A stretch of 64,000 bases of DNA from Spirosoma sp. KCTC 42546 (GTDB lineage Bacteria; Bacteroidota; Bacteroidia; Cytophagales; Spirosomataceae): NCBI RefSeq assembly GCF_006965485.1, contig NZ_CP041360.1:3348001-3412000 (forward strand). The letters run 5' to 3'. Made by a program: the position numbers and the translations under genes. Positions within the stretch are counted from its first letter, which is position 1. Each line of letters opens with the position of its first letter. The notes below the pieces were generated by a model. It ran no database searches. It had not been told where the DNA came from and saw only the letters and a list, made by a program, of their open reading frames with translations. Below, piece after piece: positions 44,765-52,886 of the stretch.

Positions 44765-45792
44765 TACCTACTTACTAACTTCAGGAGCAACTCTGGTTCA
44801 TTAGTTGTAATGTAATCCACATGTTGATCCAGAAACCACTGAAGGGTTGGCTGATCATTCACCGTCCAGGCATTCGTTGTCAGATGCCGTTGTTTAGCAT
44901 CCTGTAGCCAGGCTTCGTTCTTTTTCAGAACAGAAAAATGGTAATCAAAACCGTTTAACCGATCTGCTTCCAATTGAGCCGGTGATTTATCTCCATTGAG
45001 GTAGGACACCTTCGCCACCGGATCCAAGGCTTTAACTTTCTTGCAGACGTCGTAATCAAAGGCAATATACTCCACCCAGGCCTGCGCTTTTAAGTGATGC
45101 ACCATGGCTACGACCCGTTCCGTTAACGCCATCGACCGGCCTAGCTTAGAGGTTTTGATCTCCAGAATCAGACGAGTGCGATTCTGTTTCATGCCTTCCC
45201 GCAAGTACGCATCCAGTGTGGGTAAGGCCTCCCCGTTACTAAGTTTGAGCTTAGCCAATTCACTGGCTGGTGTTTTTTCAATCTCTATCCCCTCAATGGT
45301 TGGGTCATGATGAATAAATAAAACGGAATCGGACGACATGTGAACATCGAACTCGCTCCCCATACAACCCAGTTTGACTGCATTGTTTAAAGAGGTAAGA
45401 GAGTTTTCGGTGGTTCCGCTTTGCTTCCAGGCACCCCGGTGGGCAATAACCTGATTTCGAATGAACTGATCGTTTACCAGCCGAAATGTATCCCGTTGCG
45501 TACCCTTTTCGCCCCGACCTTCAATAATAAGATCATACCATTGCGTTGAGGATTTTGTGGCTGCTGATTTTATGGCCAGTTGATTATCCTTGTTTACACT
45601 AAAAAGAGCCGCATTTGGGCCTCGCAATGTAAATCGGGCCACTGATTCTTTTGACTGAATCGTACCAATAACCAGTTGCGTTGGCGAGTACGTATAATTC
45701 GTAAGAGACAACGCTGATTGAGCCATACTAACGGCAGCTCCAGAGAAGGCTGCGAATATCAAATTGATAACGAAAAGGAGCGTCTTATTCAT
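44764..45792 (-). CDS. Exported glycerophosphodiester phosphodiesterase
   Basis: 342 residues. A signal peptide (NKTLLFVINLIFAAFSGAAV, then SMA) is followed by a small beta region of about 80 residues with a cadherin-like look, then the GDPD TIM barrel: VIAHRGAWKQSGTTENSLTS (HRG and E), GSEFDVHMSSDSVLFIHHDP (E-x-D and HD), LILEIKT, and NAWTVNDQPTLQWFLDQHVD, DYITTNEPELL. It should hydrolyse glycerophosphodiesters to glycerol 3-phosphate in the periplasm. First gene of the 45.8-44.8 kb minus-strand group. Confidence 0.9.
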   Translation of the reverse strand: MNKTLLFVINLIFAAFSGAAVSMAQSALSLTNYTYSPTQLVIGTIQSKESVARFTLRGPNAALFSVNKDNQLAIKSAATKSSTQWYDLIIEGRGEKGTQRDTFRLVNDQFIRNQVIAHRGAWKQSGTTENSLTSLNNAVKLGCMGSEFDVHMSSDSVLFIHHDPTIEGIEIEKTPASELAKLKLSNGEALPTLDAYLREGMKQNRTRLILEIKTSKLGRSMALTERVVAMVHHLKAQAWVEYIAFDYDVCKKVKALDPVAKVSYLNGDKSPAQLEADRLNGFDYHFSVLKKNEAWLQDAKQRHLTTNAWTVNDQPTLQWFLDQHVDYITTNEPELLLKLVSR

Positions 45793-45818
45793 AAAACGTT
45801 GTTCTGGGAACAGATGAT

Positions 45819-46388
45819 TTATCCGTTTCTGCCTTCTTCAATAAATCCATAACACAGCATATGGCAAATGGTCATCTGGGCATCTTCAACTCGGCCATAA
45901 TGCTCATCCTGAATAACAATCGACTCATGGGCGAGATCAGCTAATTGCCCACGTTTAGCACCAACAAGGGCAATGGTAGTTAATCCATTATCATTGGCCC
46001 ACTGTACCGCTTTGACTACATTGGGGGAATTTCCGCTCACGCTGAGTGTCAATACCAGATCGCCGGGGCGGGCATAGTTCTGGAGCTGACGGAGGAAAAT
46101 ATCTTCGTAAGCGTAATCATTCCCAAGCGCTGTAATCCACGAAACACTTTCGTTGAGCGACGTGCACCGGAACCGCTTGCCCATGATGTCGGACGCACTT
46201 TTGCCAAGGTCGGTAATAAAGTGCGATACATTAGACGCACTTCCCCCATTGCCAAAGGCGAATAACTGTCGATCATCTTCCCAACATTTTTTGATAAGAT
46301 TGATTAACTGTTCTACCTGATCAATGGGGATGGCTTCGTAGGCCGCTTTTTGCTGGTCGAGGTAATTTTTAAAATAAGTTTGGTTCAT
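45819..46388 (-). CDS. SIS-domain phosphoheptose isomerase-like protein
   Basis: 189 residues. LFAFGNGGSASNVSHFITDL and GDLVLTLSVSGNSPNVVKAV are the GmhA-type SIS phosphosugar-binding motifs; FRCTSLNESVSWITALGNDY and the C-terminal HMLCYGFIEE match the same group. It may isomerise sedoheptulose 7-phosphate to a heptose phosphate, as a start of ADP- or GDP-heptose synthesis, which agrees with the GT9 gene in the window. A regulatory SIS role is the alternative. Confidence 0.82.
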   Translation of the reverse strand: MNQTYFKNYLDQQKAAYEAIPIDQVEQLINLIKKCWEDDRQLFAFGNGGSASNVSHFITDLGKSASDIMGKRFRCTSLNESVSWITALGNDYAYEDIFLRQLQNYARPGDLVLTLSVSGNSPNVVKAVQWANDNGLTTIALVGAKRGQLADLAHESIVIQDEHYGRVEDAQMTICHMLCYGFIEEGRNG

Positions 46389-46467
46389 GGACTTAGGTAA
46401 TAGGTAATTTGGGGTACAAGGATAGTACGCTATAAGTTGGCCTAAAGGCTATTGCAAATTGTATAAA

Positions 46468-47409
46468 TTAAATAGGAGTGGTCACTAGTTCTAACGCCCC
46501 AACTGGTACGGCATCTTCGCCGAGTTTGGCTAGCAGGACAATTGGTGGTGGCTGAAATGATTTCATGACAAAGCGGGGTAAAGCCTGCCGGATTGCTGCG
46601 CGTAAAGGCTCTCCAATGAGTGAAATTCCACCGCCTAATACGATGGCATCGGGGTGGAATAGATGGACCACATGGGAGAGTCCCAGGGCAGCTACCGAGC
46701 CAATTTGCTCAATTAGCATGCGCGCAACGGGATCACTCGCTTCGTAGGCAGGGTGCAAAAAACGAGCTTCTTTGCCAACAGACCCATTAGCATGAGCTTG
46801 CTGGACGGCTAGTTTCAGCGCCGAATCATCGGGCAGTTGCGGGAGTAAGTCGCGAATCTGCTGATCAACAGCCCAGCCGGATATTGTTTGCTCAACTGTT
46901 TGCCCAGGTGTTGAATCGCCGGGTGGTACAAGCCAAAGATGACCAATTTCAGCTTCGCCAGGTAAGGCCCCGTGGTAGAGTTGGTTATCTACGATCATGC
47001 CACCACCAACGCCACTACCCAGAGTAACGTAAAACACCCGTTTAAAGCCAGTTGCAACACCTCGCCGAGCTTCTCCAAGAGCCGCAACGTTGGCATCATT
47101 CTCAATTCGTACGGTAGCTCCTGGTATTTGCTCCTGAAGCCAATTGGCCAACTCAAAGCCTGCCCATCCCGCAATTTGGTGTGACGTAGCAATCTGCCCG
47201 GTCTGCCAATTAACCGGTCCACCAAAGCCAACGCCAATTGATTGAGGGGGCTCCGGGAGTTGCCGAATCGTCGTTGCAATTTGAGAAAGAATACCGTCTG
47301 CGCCCTGAGATGGGTCAATCATAAAACGAAATCGCTGCGTAATCTGGCCGGTTATATCACCCGTAACCAATTGCAATTTCGTTCCGCCAATTTCAATACC
47401 AAGATTCAT
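46468..47409 (-). CDS. ROK-family sugar kinase
   Basis: 313 residues from MNLGIEIGGTKLQLVTGD (ATG 47409). ROK landmarks: GVGFGGPVNWQTGQI, IENDANVAALGEA (catalytic Asp), YVTLGSGVGGGMIVDNQL, PGEAEIGHLWLV and IVLGGGI. The usual zinc site CxCGxxGC after GEIGH is missing; here the segment reads PPGDSTPGQTVEQTISGWAV. It likely phosphorylates a hexose or amino sugar. A -7 box stands only 4 bases upstream of the ATG. Confidence 0.85.
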   Translation of the reverse strand: MNLGIEIGGTKLQLVTGDITGQITQRFRFMIDPSQGADGILSQIATTIRQLPEPPQSIGVGFGGPVNWQTGQIATSHQIAGWAGFELANWLQEQIPGATVRIENDANVAALGEARRGVATGFKRVFYVTLGSGVGGGMIVDNQLYHGALPGEAEIGHLWLVPPGDSTPGQTVEQTISGWAVDQQIRDLLPQLPDDSALKLAVQQAHANGSVGKEARFLHPAYEASDPVARMLIEQIGSVAALGLSHVVHLFHPDAIVLGGGISLIGEPLRAAIRQALPRFVMKSFQPPPIVLLAKLGEDAVPVGALELVTTPI

Positions 47410-47413
47410 GCGG

Positions 47414-47421
47414 CAAAGATA
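47414..47421 (-). promoter_or_regulatory. -7 promoter box (TATCTTTG) directly upstream of the ROK kinase ATG
   Basis: The minus strand reads TATCTTTGCCGC-ATG. The box matches TAnnTTTG fully and ends four bases before the start codon, so the transcript would be leaderless or nearly so. It abuts the hairpin arm beginning at 47422. Confidence 0.5.
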
Positions 47422-47491
47422 GTTTGTTGTTTCAGGTTTCAATCGGGCCGCTGGTGCATTTATGAACTACCTGAAATCTGAAACAACAAAC
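47422..47491. repeat. Intergenic hairpin, 20-bp arms with one mismatch
   Basis: GTTTGTTGTTTCAGGTTTCA (47422-47441) pairs with 47472-47491, one G/A difference. It lies between a minus-strand gene of unknown function (ending upstream on the right) and the ROK kinase promoter box on the left. Confidence 0.72.
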
Positions 47492-47505
47492 GTCTACCTT
47501 ATTGA

Positions 47506-49116
47506 TCAGCCCTTTTTCATCGTAGTCCGGCCCAGGTAGATTTCGTCGCCTTTAAGCGAAATAGTCGTGTAAAAACTGTAGCCATTTTGCACATAACGCA
47601 TCATGACCTGGTTCGTTTGGCCTGATCGGGCGTAGGCTTTTGTAGCGGCTACCAGAATCTGATCGCCATTGACAATAGCCCTAACGAAAGGTACGTTGTG
47701 GGTTTTAATCTGATTCGCGTTGTATTTGTACCAGGTTTGGCCACCATCATAGGAACACTCCGTCGCTTCGTTTAGGTAGGTCTCTTTGCCATTGAAAAGG
47801 TCGCCGTGGTGCTTAAATAAACGCCATAGGCCGTGAACATAATGCTCATAGCAAGCGTAGTTCCGGTCGTTGCCAAGGCCTTTCTGGTTTGGATCAGCAG
47901 GAGAGGGTAGGTCGGGAGTTAGGTCAATCTGATCGTCCCAGAATAACACCCCGTAGGCCCCCGTAAACCAGTAAAAAATGCCCATACCCTCGGCCACGGC
48001 GGGGGGGGCAGCATGCTCTGCTTTGGCACTGTTCGGATGATCGCTCTGGGTATTGAACAGCCATTGCCAGGCAATACGTTTCTTTGGCGATAGTTTCATG
48101 TTGACTTCCTGTTCACCTAGCAACGCGGCTAACCAGTGCCGGTCGCCATCGCCCGTATGATTGGTAGAATAGTCGAAATCAGGATATACATAGTACGTAC
48201 CAGGCATCTGAAAATCGGCATAATCACCAAAGGATTTACCCAGAATGTCATCGGGCATACCCCGTTGGCGACTGGTGGCTGTATGTTTGGCAGGGGTAGT
48301 CCAGAGCCACTCGGGCGCGGCTTTATAGTCTTCGGCCCGAGAATAGCCTACGCTGTTATGGAGTACGGGCGCAATGGAGCCAACCAATGTTTGCGCACTG
48401 GAATTCTCCTTGATCGTTTTGATCATGTACGTATACAAATTTGCCTGTTCCTGACGGTTGGCTACACTGGCTCCATCATTTTCAATGTCCAGATAAATCA
48501 GGCCAAACGTACTTTTCCAGTCTGTTTCCGGGCAGTCGCCAAAGCTCAGGCACCCCCCTCTTAACTCCGAAGAGGCCTGGAACAGGGTATTACGATTAAC
48601 TCGGGCTGACGCATCGGCACGGTTCGGAATAGCCCGATATAAAGTCTCACTGGCTTTCTCACTATTCTGCGCCCAGGCAAGCCCAAAAGCGTCCCGAAAG
48701 TGATTCTGGTAAACTATCCAGGCTCGCTGGCTTTGTTTGAGGGAGCTTTTCCAGCCTTTACCCGGTAAACCATCCTTCCAGATTTCAATGTTCGGAACCA
48801 TCCGGCTCTGATCCACGGACGAAAAGCCGCGTCGGAAAATTTTCGTTCGATCCTGTTGCACATGCAGGTTACGCCCAGCTCCGCAGAATGTCAGGATTTT
48901 GGTAGCAGGCAATGTAAAATCATCCACAACGTCGAGGCTGTAAAAGCCTTTTCTGGTGCTGGGCGTGAACCGGGCACGTGGTGTAGCTGCCAGCGACGTT
49001 TGCGGAGGAACAGTTCCCTGCAGTTTTATGGCAACCGGTTCAGGCAAAGTCGTACGCGAAGACCAGTAGCCAGCACCCGCCAAACCAGCCGTTATGCCTA
49101 AAATGAGTAACTTCAT
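47506..49116 (-). CDS. Large exported protein of unknown function
   Basis: 536 residues from MKLLILGITAGLAGAGYWSS (ATG 49116), with a membrane anchor or signal segment in the first 20 residues. The body has many aromatic residues and acidic clusters (LIYLDIENDGASVANRQEQA, FQMPGTYYVYPDFDYSTNHT, KRIAWQWLFNTQSDH, GMGIFYWFTGAYGVLFWDDQ). The spacing of D/E-containing strand-like segments suggests a TIM-barrel glycoside-hydrolase-like fold, but I see no signature of a named family. A G8 tract lies at 48001-48008. Assignment beyond exported protein is speculative. Confidence 0.6.
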   Translation of the reverse strand: MKLLILGITAGLAGAGYWSSRTTLPEPVAIKLQGTVPPQTSLAATPRARFTPSTRKGFYSLDVVDDFTLPATKILTFCGAGRNLHVQQDRTKIFRRGFSSVDQSRMVPNIEIWKDGLPGKGWKSSLKQSQRAWIVYQNHFRDAFGLAWAQNSEKASETLYRAIPNRADASARVNRNTLFQASSELRGGCLSFGDCPETDWKSTFGLIYLDIENDGASVANRQEQANLYTYMIKTIKENSSAQTLVGSIAPVLHNSVGYSRAEDYKAAPEWLWTTPAKHTATSRQRGMPDDILGKSFGDYADFQMPGTYYVYPDFDYSTNHTGDGDRHWLAALLGEQEVNMKLSPKKRIAWQWLFNTQSDHPNSAKAEHAAPPAVAEGMGIFYWFTGAYGVLFWDDQIDLTPDLPSPADPNQKGLGNDRNYACYEHYVHGLWRLFKHHGDLFNGKETYLNEATECSYDGGQTWYKYNANQIKTHNVPFVRAIVNGDQILVAATKAYARSGQTNQVMMRYVQNGYSFYTTISLKGDEIYLGRTTMKKG

Positions 49117-49198
49117 AGTGGATTTCAAGGAAGTATTGATTTACGAGAAGAGCACCCTGTTGACTGACGCACGAAGGAAATCGTAATTCGAAAATCAA
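49117..49198. repeat. Intergenic imperfect hairpin (ATTTACGA / TCGTAATTCG words)
   Basis: ATTGATTTACGA (around 49136-49147) pairs with the mirrored region near 49187-49198 (10 of 12). The right half also holds ATCGTAATTCG, the same vocabulary as the 31.3 and 35.9 kb spacers. Confidence 0.48.
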
Positions 49199-50068
49199 TT
49201 AGTCAATATAGCGTTTCGTGATCGGCTGATAGGAGTCGATACGCCGGTCGCGGAAGTAGGGCCAGGTCGTTCTGTATTTTTCCGATAGGGCTAAGTCGAT
49301 GGTTTGCACATGCACCAGTTCCTGATCGTGCGGAGCCAGGTACAATAAAGACCCAAACGGATTAGCGATAAACGAACCACCCCAGAATTTCTGGTCGGCC
49401 TCGCGCCCGACCCGGTTAACGGCAACAACATGAACCCCATTGGCGATGGCGTGACTCCGTTGAATGGTTTGCCAGGCGTTATACTGTTCTTCGTTTTGTT
49501 TTGGATCGGGTTCATTGGTATCCCAACCAATAGCAGTAGGGTAAACGAGCAATTCGGCACCCATCAGGGCGGTAATGCGGGCTGCTTCGGGATACCACTG
49601 ATCCCAGCAGATCAGCACCCCAATCCGGGCAAACTTCGTATCGAAAACTTTATAACCGAGGTCGCCGGGGGTGAAGTAAAACTTTTCGTAGTAACCCGGA
49701 TCATCAGGAATGTGCATCTTTCGATACTTACCCAGATAGGAGCCATCAGCATCCAGAACGGCCGTAGTATTATGATATAACCCCATCGCTCGTTTCTCGA
49801 ATAAAGAAGCGACAATGACAACTCCCAACTCACCTGCCAACTTCCCCAGGCGGTCGGTCGTTGGGCCGGGTATAGCCTCAGCAAGACTGAAATTGTGATG
49901 ATCTTCAACATCACAGAAATAAAGCGATGTGAATAATTCCTGCAAACAAACAATCTGAGCGCCTTGCTGGGCTGCTTCGCGAATGCCGCTGATCGCTTTC
50001 TGAATATTAGCCTCGACATCTGCCGAGCAACTCATTTGTACTAAACCGATATTGACGTTCTTAGACAT
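49199..50068 (-). CDS. aguB: N-carbamoylputrescine amidase-like carbon-nitrogen hydrolase
   Basis: 289 residues spanning the nitrilase superfamily. Catalytic Glu in CLQELFTS, Lys in GKYRKMHIPDDPGYYEKFYF and Cys in GVLICWDQWYPEAARI. The PDDPGYYEKFYFTPGDLG segment is characteristic of the AguB group, which cleaves N-carbamoylputrescine to putrescine, CO2 and ammonia in arginine-derived polyamine synthesis. The usual partner, agmatine deiminase, is not adjacent. Function is well supported by motif spacing. Confidence 0.88.
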   Translation of the reverse strand: MSKNVNIGLVQMSCSADVEANIQKAISGIREAAQQGAQIVCLQELFTSLYFCDVEDHHNFSLAEAIPGPTTDRLGKLAGELGVVIVASLFEKRAMGLYHNTTAVLDADGSYLGKYRKMHIPDDPGYYEKFYFTPGDLGYKVFDTKFARIGVLICWDQWYPEAARITALMGAELLVYPTAIGWDTNEPDPKQNEEQYNAWQTIQRSHAIANGVHVVAVNRVGREADQKFWGGSFIANPFGSLLYLAPHDQELVHVQTIDLALSEKYRTTWPYFRDRRIDSYQPITKRYID

Positions 50069-50072
50069 AGGG

Positions 50073-50080
50073 CAAAAGTA
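50073..50080 (-). promoter_or_regulatory. -7 promoter box (TACTTTTG) directly upstream of the amidase ATG
   Basis: The minus strand reads TACTTTTGCCCT-ATG. The full TAnnTTTG match ends four bases before the start codon, the same arrangement as at the ROK kinase gene. Confidence 0.5.
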
Positions 50081-50198
50081 GGACGTTCTCTATGAACAGA
50101 CCCCATTTTCAACAAAAAGGTTATCGGGCGGGTTCAGCCGGAAAAGTTTTTGGGATTACAGTTTAAAGGTTGAAGTTTGTAGTTCAAACGCTAACTAA

Positions 50199-51296
50199 AT
50201 GGCCACCCGTCGAACCTTCCTGCATACAACTGCCCTTACGGGCATTGCGACAACACTTTCGCCTAATTCACTTTGGGCAGCTACCAGGCCCGCTAAAGAC
50301 CGACTTGGGGTAGCGCTTGTGGGACTGGGTTATTACAGTACCGATCTGCTGGCACCTGCCCTGCAAAAAACGAAGAACTGCTACCTGGCCGGTATCGTGA
50401 CGGGTACGCCCGAAAAGGCCGAGAAATGGAAGAAACAGTATAATATCCCTGATAAGAATATCTATACCTATCAGAATTTCGACCAGATCGCTAGTAATCC
50501 CGACATCGATGTTGTTTACGTAGTGCTACCCCCATCCATGCACGAAGAATACGTAGTACGCGCGGCCAAAGCAGGTAAGCACGTCTGGTGCGAGAAACCG
50601 ATGGCGGTTACAGCAAAGGAATGCCAGAATATGATCGACGCCTGCGCTAAAAATAAGGTGTCGCTGGCAATCGGGTATCGACTTCACCATGAGCCGAATA
50701 CGCAGGAGTATGTGAAGGGATTACGCGACGGGAAAATTGGTAAAATTCTGATGGTCAGTTGTTCGGCAGGTTATTATGATGCCCGTACGACTCACTGGAA
50801 ACAGAAAAAGGAAATGGGCGGTGGCGTCATGTACGACATGGGAGTGTATGTACTGCAAGGTGCCCGACTGGCAACAGGAGAGGAACCCATTGCCGTGACG
50901 GCCCAGCAGTATACCGCCCGTCCCGACGTCTATAAAAACGGCCTGGATGAAACCTCAATGGCCCAACTCATTTTCCCCAGCGGAGCGCGGGCGGCTGTAC
51001 AAAGTAGCTACGGGATGAATATGAACTTTTTGAACGTTACCGGCTCAAAAGGCACATTGATGATGGAACCTTACTCGGCTTACAATGGCCAGAAGGGCAT
51101 ATGGAGCAATGGTGGGAAAATTGAACACCCATACGAAGTCCCCTGGCAGCAAACGAAACAAATGGATGACGATGCCGAAGCGATCATGAACAAAAAACCA
51201 ATGTTGGTACCGGGCGAAGAAGGGCTTCGTGATATCAAAATCGTTGAGGCCATCTACCAGGCTGCCCGAACGGGGCGGGAAGTGAAAATTGGCTAA
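50199..51296 (+). CDS. Gfo/Idh/MocA family oxidoreductase with Tat signal
   Basis: 365 residues. ATRRTFLHTTALTGIATTLS is a twin-arginine signal, so the protein is exported folded with its NAD(P) cofactor. Rossmann domain: LGVALVGLGYYSTDLLAPAL, VVYVVLPPSMHEEYVVRAAK, HVWCEKPMAV (conserved EKP). The C-terminal substrate domain begins near residue 170 with ILMVSCSAGYYDARTTHWKQ. It resembles glucose-fructose oxidoreductase-type enzymes. It may act on sugars in the periplasm; the exact substrate is unknown. Transcribed divergently from the amidase gene. Confidence 0.88.
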   Translation: MATRRTFLHTTALTGIATTLSPNSLWAATRPAKDRLGVALVGLGYYSTDLLAPALQKTKNCYLAGIVTGTPEKAEKWKKQYNIPDKNIYTYQNFDQIASNPDIDVVYVVLPPSMHEEYVVRAAKAGKHVWCEKPMAVTAKECQNMIDACAKNKVSLAIGYRLHHEPNTQEYVKGLRDGKIGKILMVSCSAGYYDARTTHWKQKKEMGGGVMYDMGVYVLQGARLATGEEPIAVTAQQYTARPDVYKNGLDETSMAQLIFPSGARAAVQSSYGMNMNFLNVTGSKGTLMMEPYSAYNGQKGIWSNGGKIEHPYEVPWQQTKQMDDDAEAIMNKKPMLVPGEEGLRDIKIVEAIYQAARTGREVKIG

Positions 51297-51470
51297 TTTA
51301 TTTTGTGGTCCGGTAAACTTATCCGGGCTACAGAACCAGGCTGTATTGTAGACTTTTAGACTACTTTTATTTTAGTTGTAGATTGGCAGTGTTTTAGTTG
51401 TATTATATAAAGTTGGGGAAGGGGTTTGGCAAGGCGTCGGCTTTTTGCTTATTTCGCCTGTCAACCCCAA

Positions 51471-51713
51471 ATGCCCATGCAACCAGCCGACTTCTCCAGC
51501 CTACCCGCCCAACAGCAACTCGACACCCTTTACTTTACTGGCGACATTCTAGCTAACCGCTACGAGGGCGATACTATTTTCCTGCTTTATAATCTTCGTG
51601 ATTTCTACGTCGAACTCTGTTACGATGCCTATAATAGTAAGCTTCATCAGGTTACCGCATTTCGGGATACGGGCAAATTAGAGCCCTATTTGCCCTATTT
51701 GTCAGTAGATTAA
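51471..51713 (+). CDS. Small hypothetical protein, 80 aa
   Basis: From ATG 51471 (MPMQPADFSSLPAQQQLDTL); ATG 51477 is an equal choice and a TTG at 51426 would add 15 basic residues. Middle part YEGDTIFLLYNLRDFYVELC and a C-terminal YLPYLSVD. The composition is protein-like and acidic, with no known motif that I recognise. It lies between the Gfo/Idh/MocA gene and a convergent gene. Confidence 0.6.
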   Translation: MPMQPADFSSLPAQQQLDTLYFTGDILANRYEGDTIFLLYNLRDFYVELCYDAYNSKLHQVTAFRDTGKLEPYLPYLSVD

Positions 51714-51767
51714 CAGCCATCCAAAAATTTGACTGGGGTTAGCTCGGTTAATAAGCCCAAACCAGGC

Positions 51768-52769
51768 TTAAATCCGCAATTTCTGGCGGACCTGATTGAG
51801 CCATATGGCCCGGCCTTCGCAATTCCAGTGGGTATCGCTTTTCAGATAAGGTGATGCCGTAGCACGCTTGTAGAAGTCGTAGACGTTGATCGTTGGGACA
51901 ACTAAGTTTGGATTATTCTGGATTCGCTCGATCAGGTGATTATAGTCCGTACGATTCGTTTCCAGAATAGTCGCTTTATTGGGAATGATAGAGAGGTAAA
52001 CTTCATCGAAACCTAACTGCCGATACTGCTTCGCTACTGCATTCACGCTGTCGACCAGCACATTGACTTCCTGATCGGTCAGCCCGGAGAATGACGAGAC
52101 AACTTGTAGGGTTGTATCCGTATCCAGATGGAGGAACACATTCTTTTTATCGTTCGATAGGCTCACCTTTGTATTGGTTCGATCAAACCAGTTGAGTGTT
52201 AGAGCAGCTTTAAGTTCTTTAAACCAAAAGGCCCAATCCTGACTAAATAAGGTCGACTCCAGCCGTTCTTCTACATCAGTACGATGGAAGTCATCACTAA
52301 TACGTTTGCTCAGGGTTGGCTGATTAACTAAGGTGTGGCTGGTATCGTTTTCAACAACAAAATCAGTTACCGGATGGGAAAAGTGTTGTCGGAAATGCCG
52401 TTCTACCGATTCAATCAGTAGGATATTTCGCTTGGTTGTATCTAACTGGACCGCTTGCTTATTATCCCACCCAACCCGCTGAAAATGGCTAACATGAAAG
52501 TCTTCCTTGTTGAGTCGTTGCGGCTCGGTGAAACTGTCGCCAATGAGGTAAAGATGTGTTGATGCTGTGTCACTTGACAACTTAGCAGGTGGACAAGTCG
52601 GGTGGGCTTGTTTAAATTGAGGTAGAGCCGATAGCCGGTATAGATCACCATACCGATAGTCGTCGGCGATTACACCAATTTCATAAAGCCAGTGTGACAC
52701 AGTACTGGAAAGACCCCCCCCCCATAGTATAAGGGCAAGCAATAAAACAGTATAACGAAGAAAACGCAT
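51768..52769 (-). CDS. SGNH-hydrolase-like protein of the AlgX/AlgJ type
   Basis: 333 residues. One N-terminal membrane or signal segment (LRYTVLLLALILWGGGL). Block I is LYLIGDSFTEPQ with Ser79; the C-terminal LKSDTHWNCEGRAIWL gives the DxH(W) pair, the layout of AlgJ/AlgX-like O-acetyltransferase partners. A middle region carries IIPNKATIL. It probably binds or acetylates sugars in the periplasm. The signal segment is encoded over a G10 tract (52714-52723), so translation could be switched by slippage. Confidence 0.72.
   Translation of the reverse strand: MRFLRYTVLLLALILWGGGLSSTVSHWLYEIGVIADDYRYGDLYRLSALPQFKQAHPTCPPAKLSSDTASTHLYLIGDSFTEPQRLNKEDFHVSHFQRVGWDNKQAVQLDTTKRNILLIESVERHFRQHFSHPVTDFVVENDTSHTLVNQPTLSKRISDDFHRTDVEERLESTLFSQDWAFWFKELKAALTLNWFDRTNTKVSLSNDKKNVFLHLDTDTTLQVVSSFSGLTDQEVNVLVDSVNAVAKQYRQLGFDEVYLSIIPNKATILETNRTDYNHLIERIQNNPNLVVPTINVYDFYKRATASPYLKSDTHWNCEGRAIWLNQVRQKLRI
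52714..52723 (-). repeat. G10 homopolymer tract within a coding signal segment
   Basis: Ten C on the plus strand, G10 on the coding strand, encodes the end of Trp16 and Gly17-Gly19 of the AlgX-like protein. Ten-base G tracts are hotspots for slipped-strand length change. In one other frame the reading continues through GGGVFPVLCHTGFMKLV and stops at 52670. Confidence 0.8.
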
Positions 52770-52886
52770 TTGGTTAACTTTTGTGAAATGAGTGGAGTTG
52801 GTGGAGTTAGTGAAATGAGTGGAGCAGCTTGGTCATGACCATTTACTGACTCCACCTACTTAACTGACTTTACTCATTATACCACC
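52770..52886. repeat. Intergenic imperfect hairpin (GTGGAG words)
   Basis: GTGAAATGAGTGGAG occurs twice (52783-52797 and 52810-52824). AGTTGGTGGAGTTAG (52796-52810) pairs with CTGACTCCACCTACT (52846-52860) at 13 of 15 positions, and ACTCATT and CCTCAT words in the right half mirror the ATGAG words on the left. Confidence 0.65.

Noticed and set aside
49199-50068. Assigning the nitrilase gene as a general amidase.
   Set aside because: The PDDPGYYEKFYF and DQWYPEAARI segments match the AguB group better, though activity is not proven.
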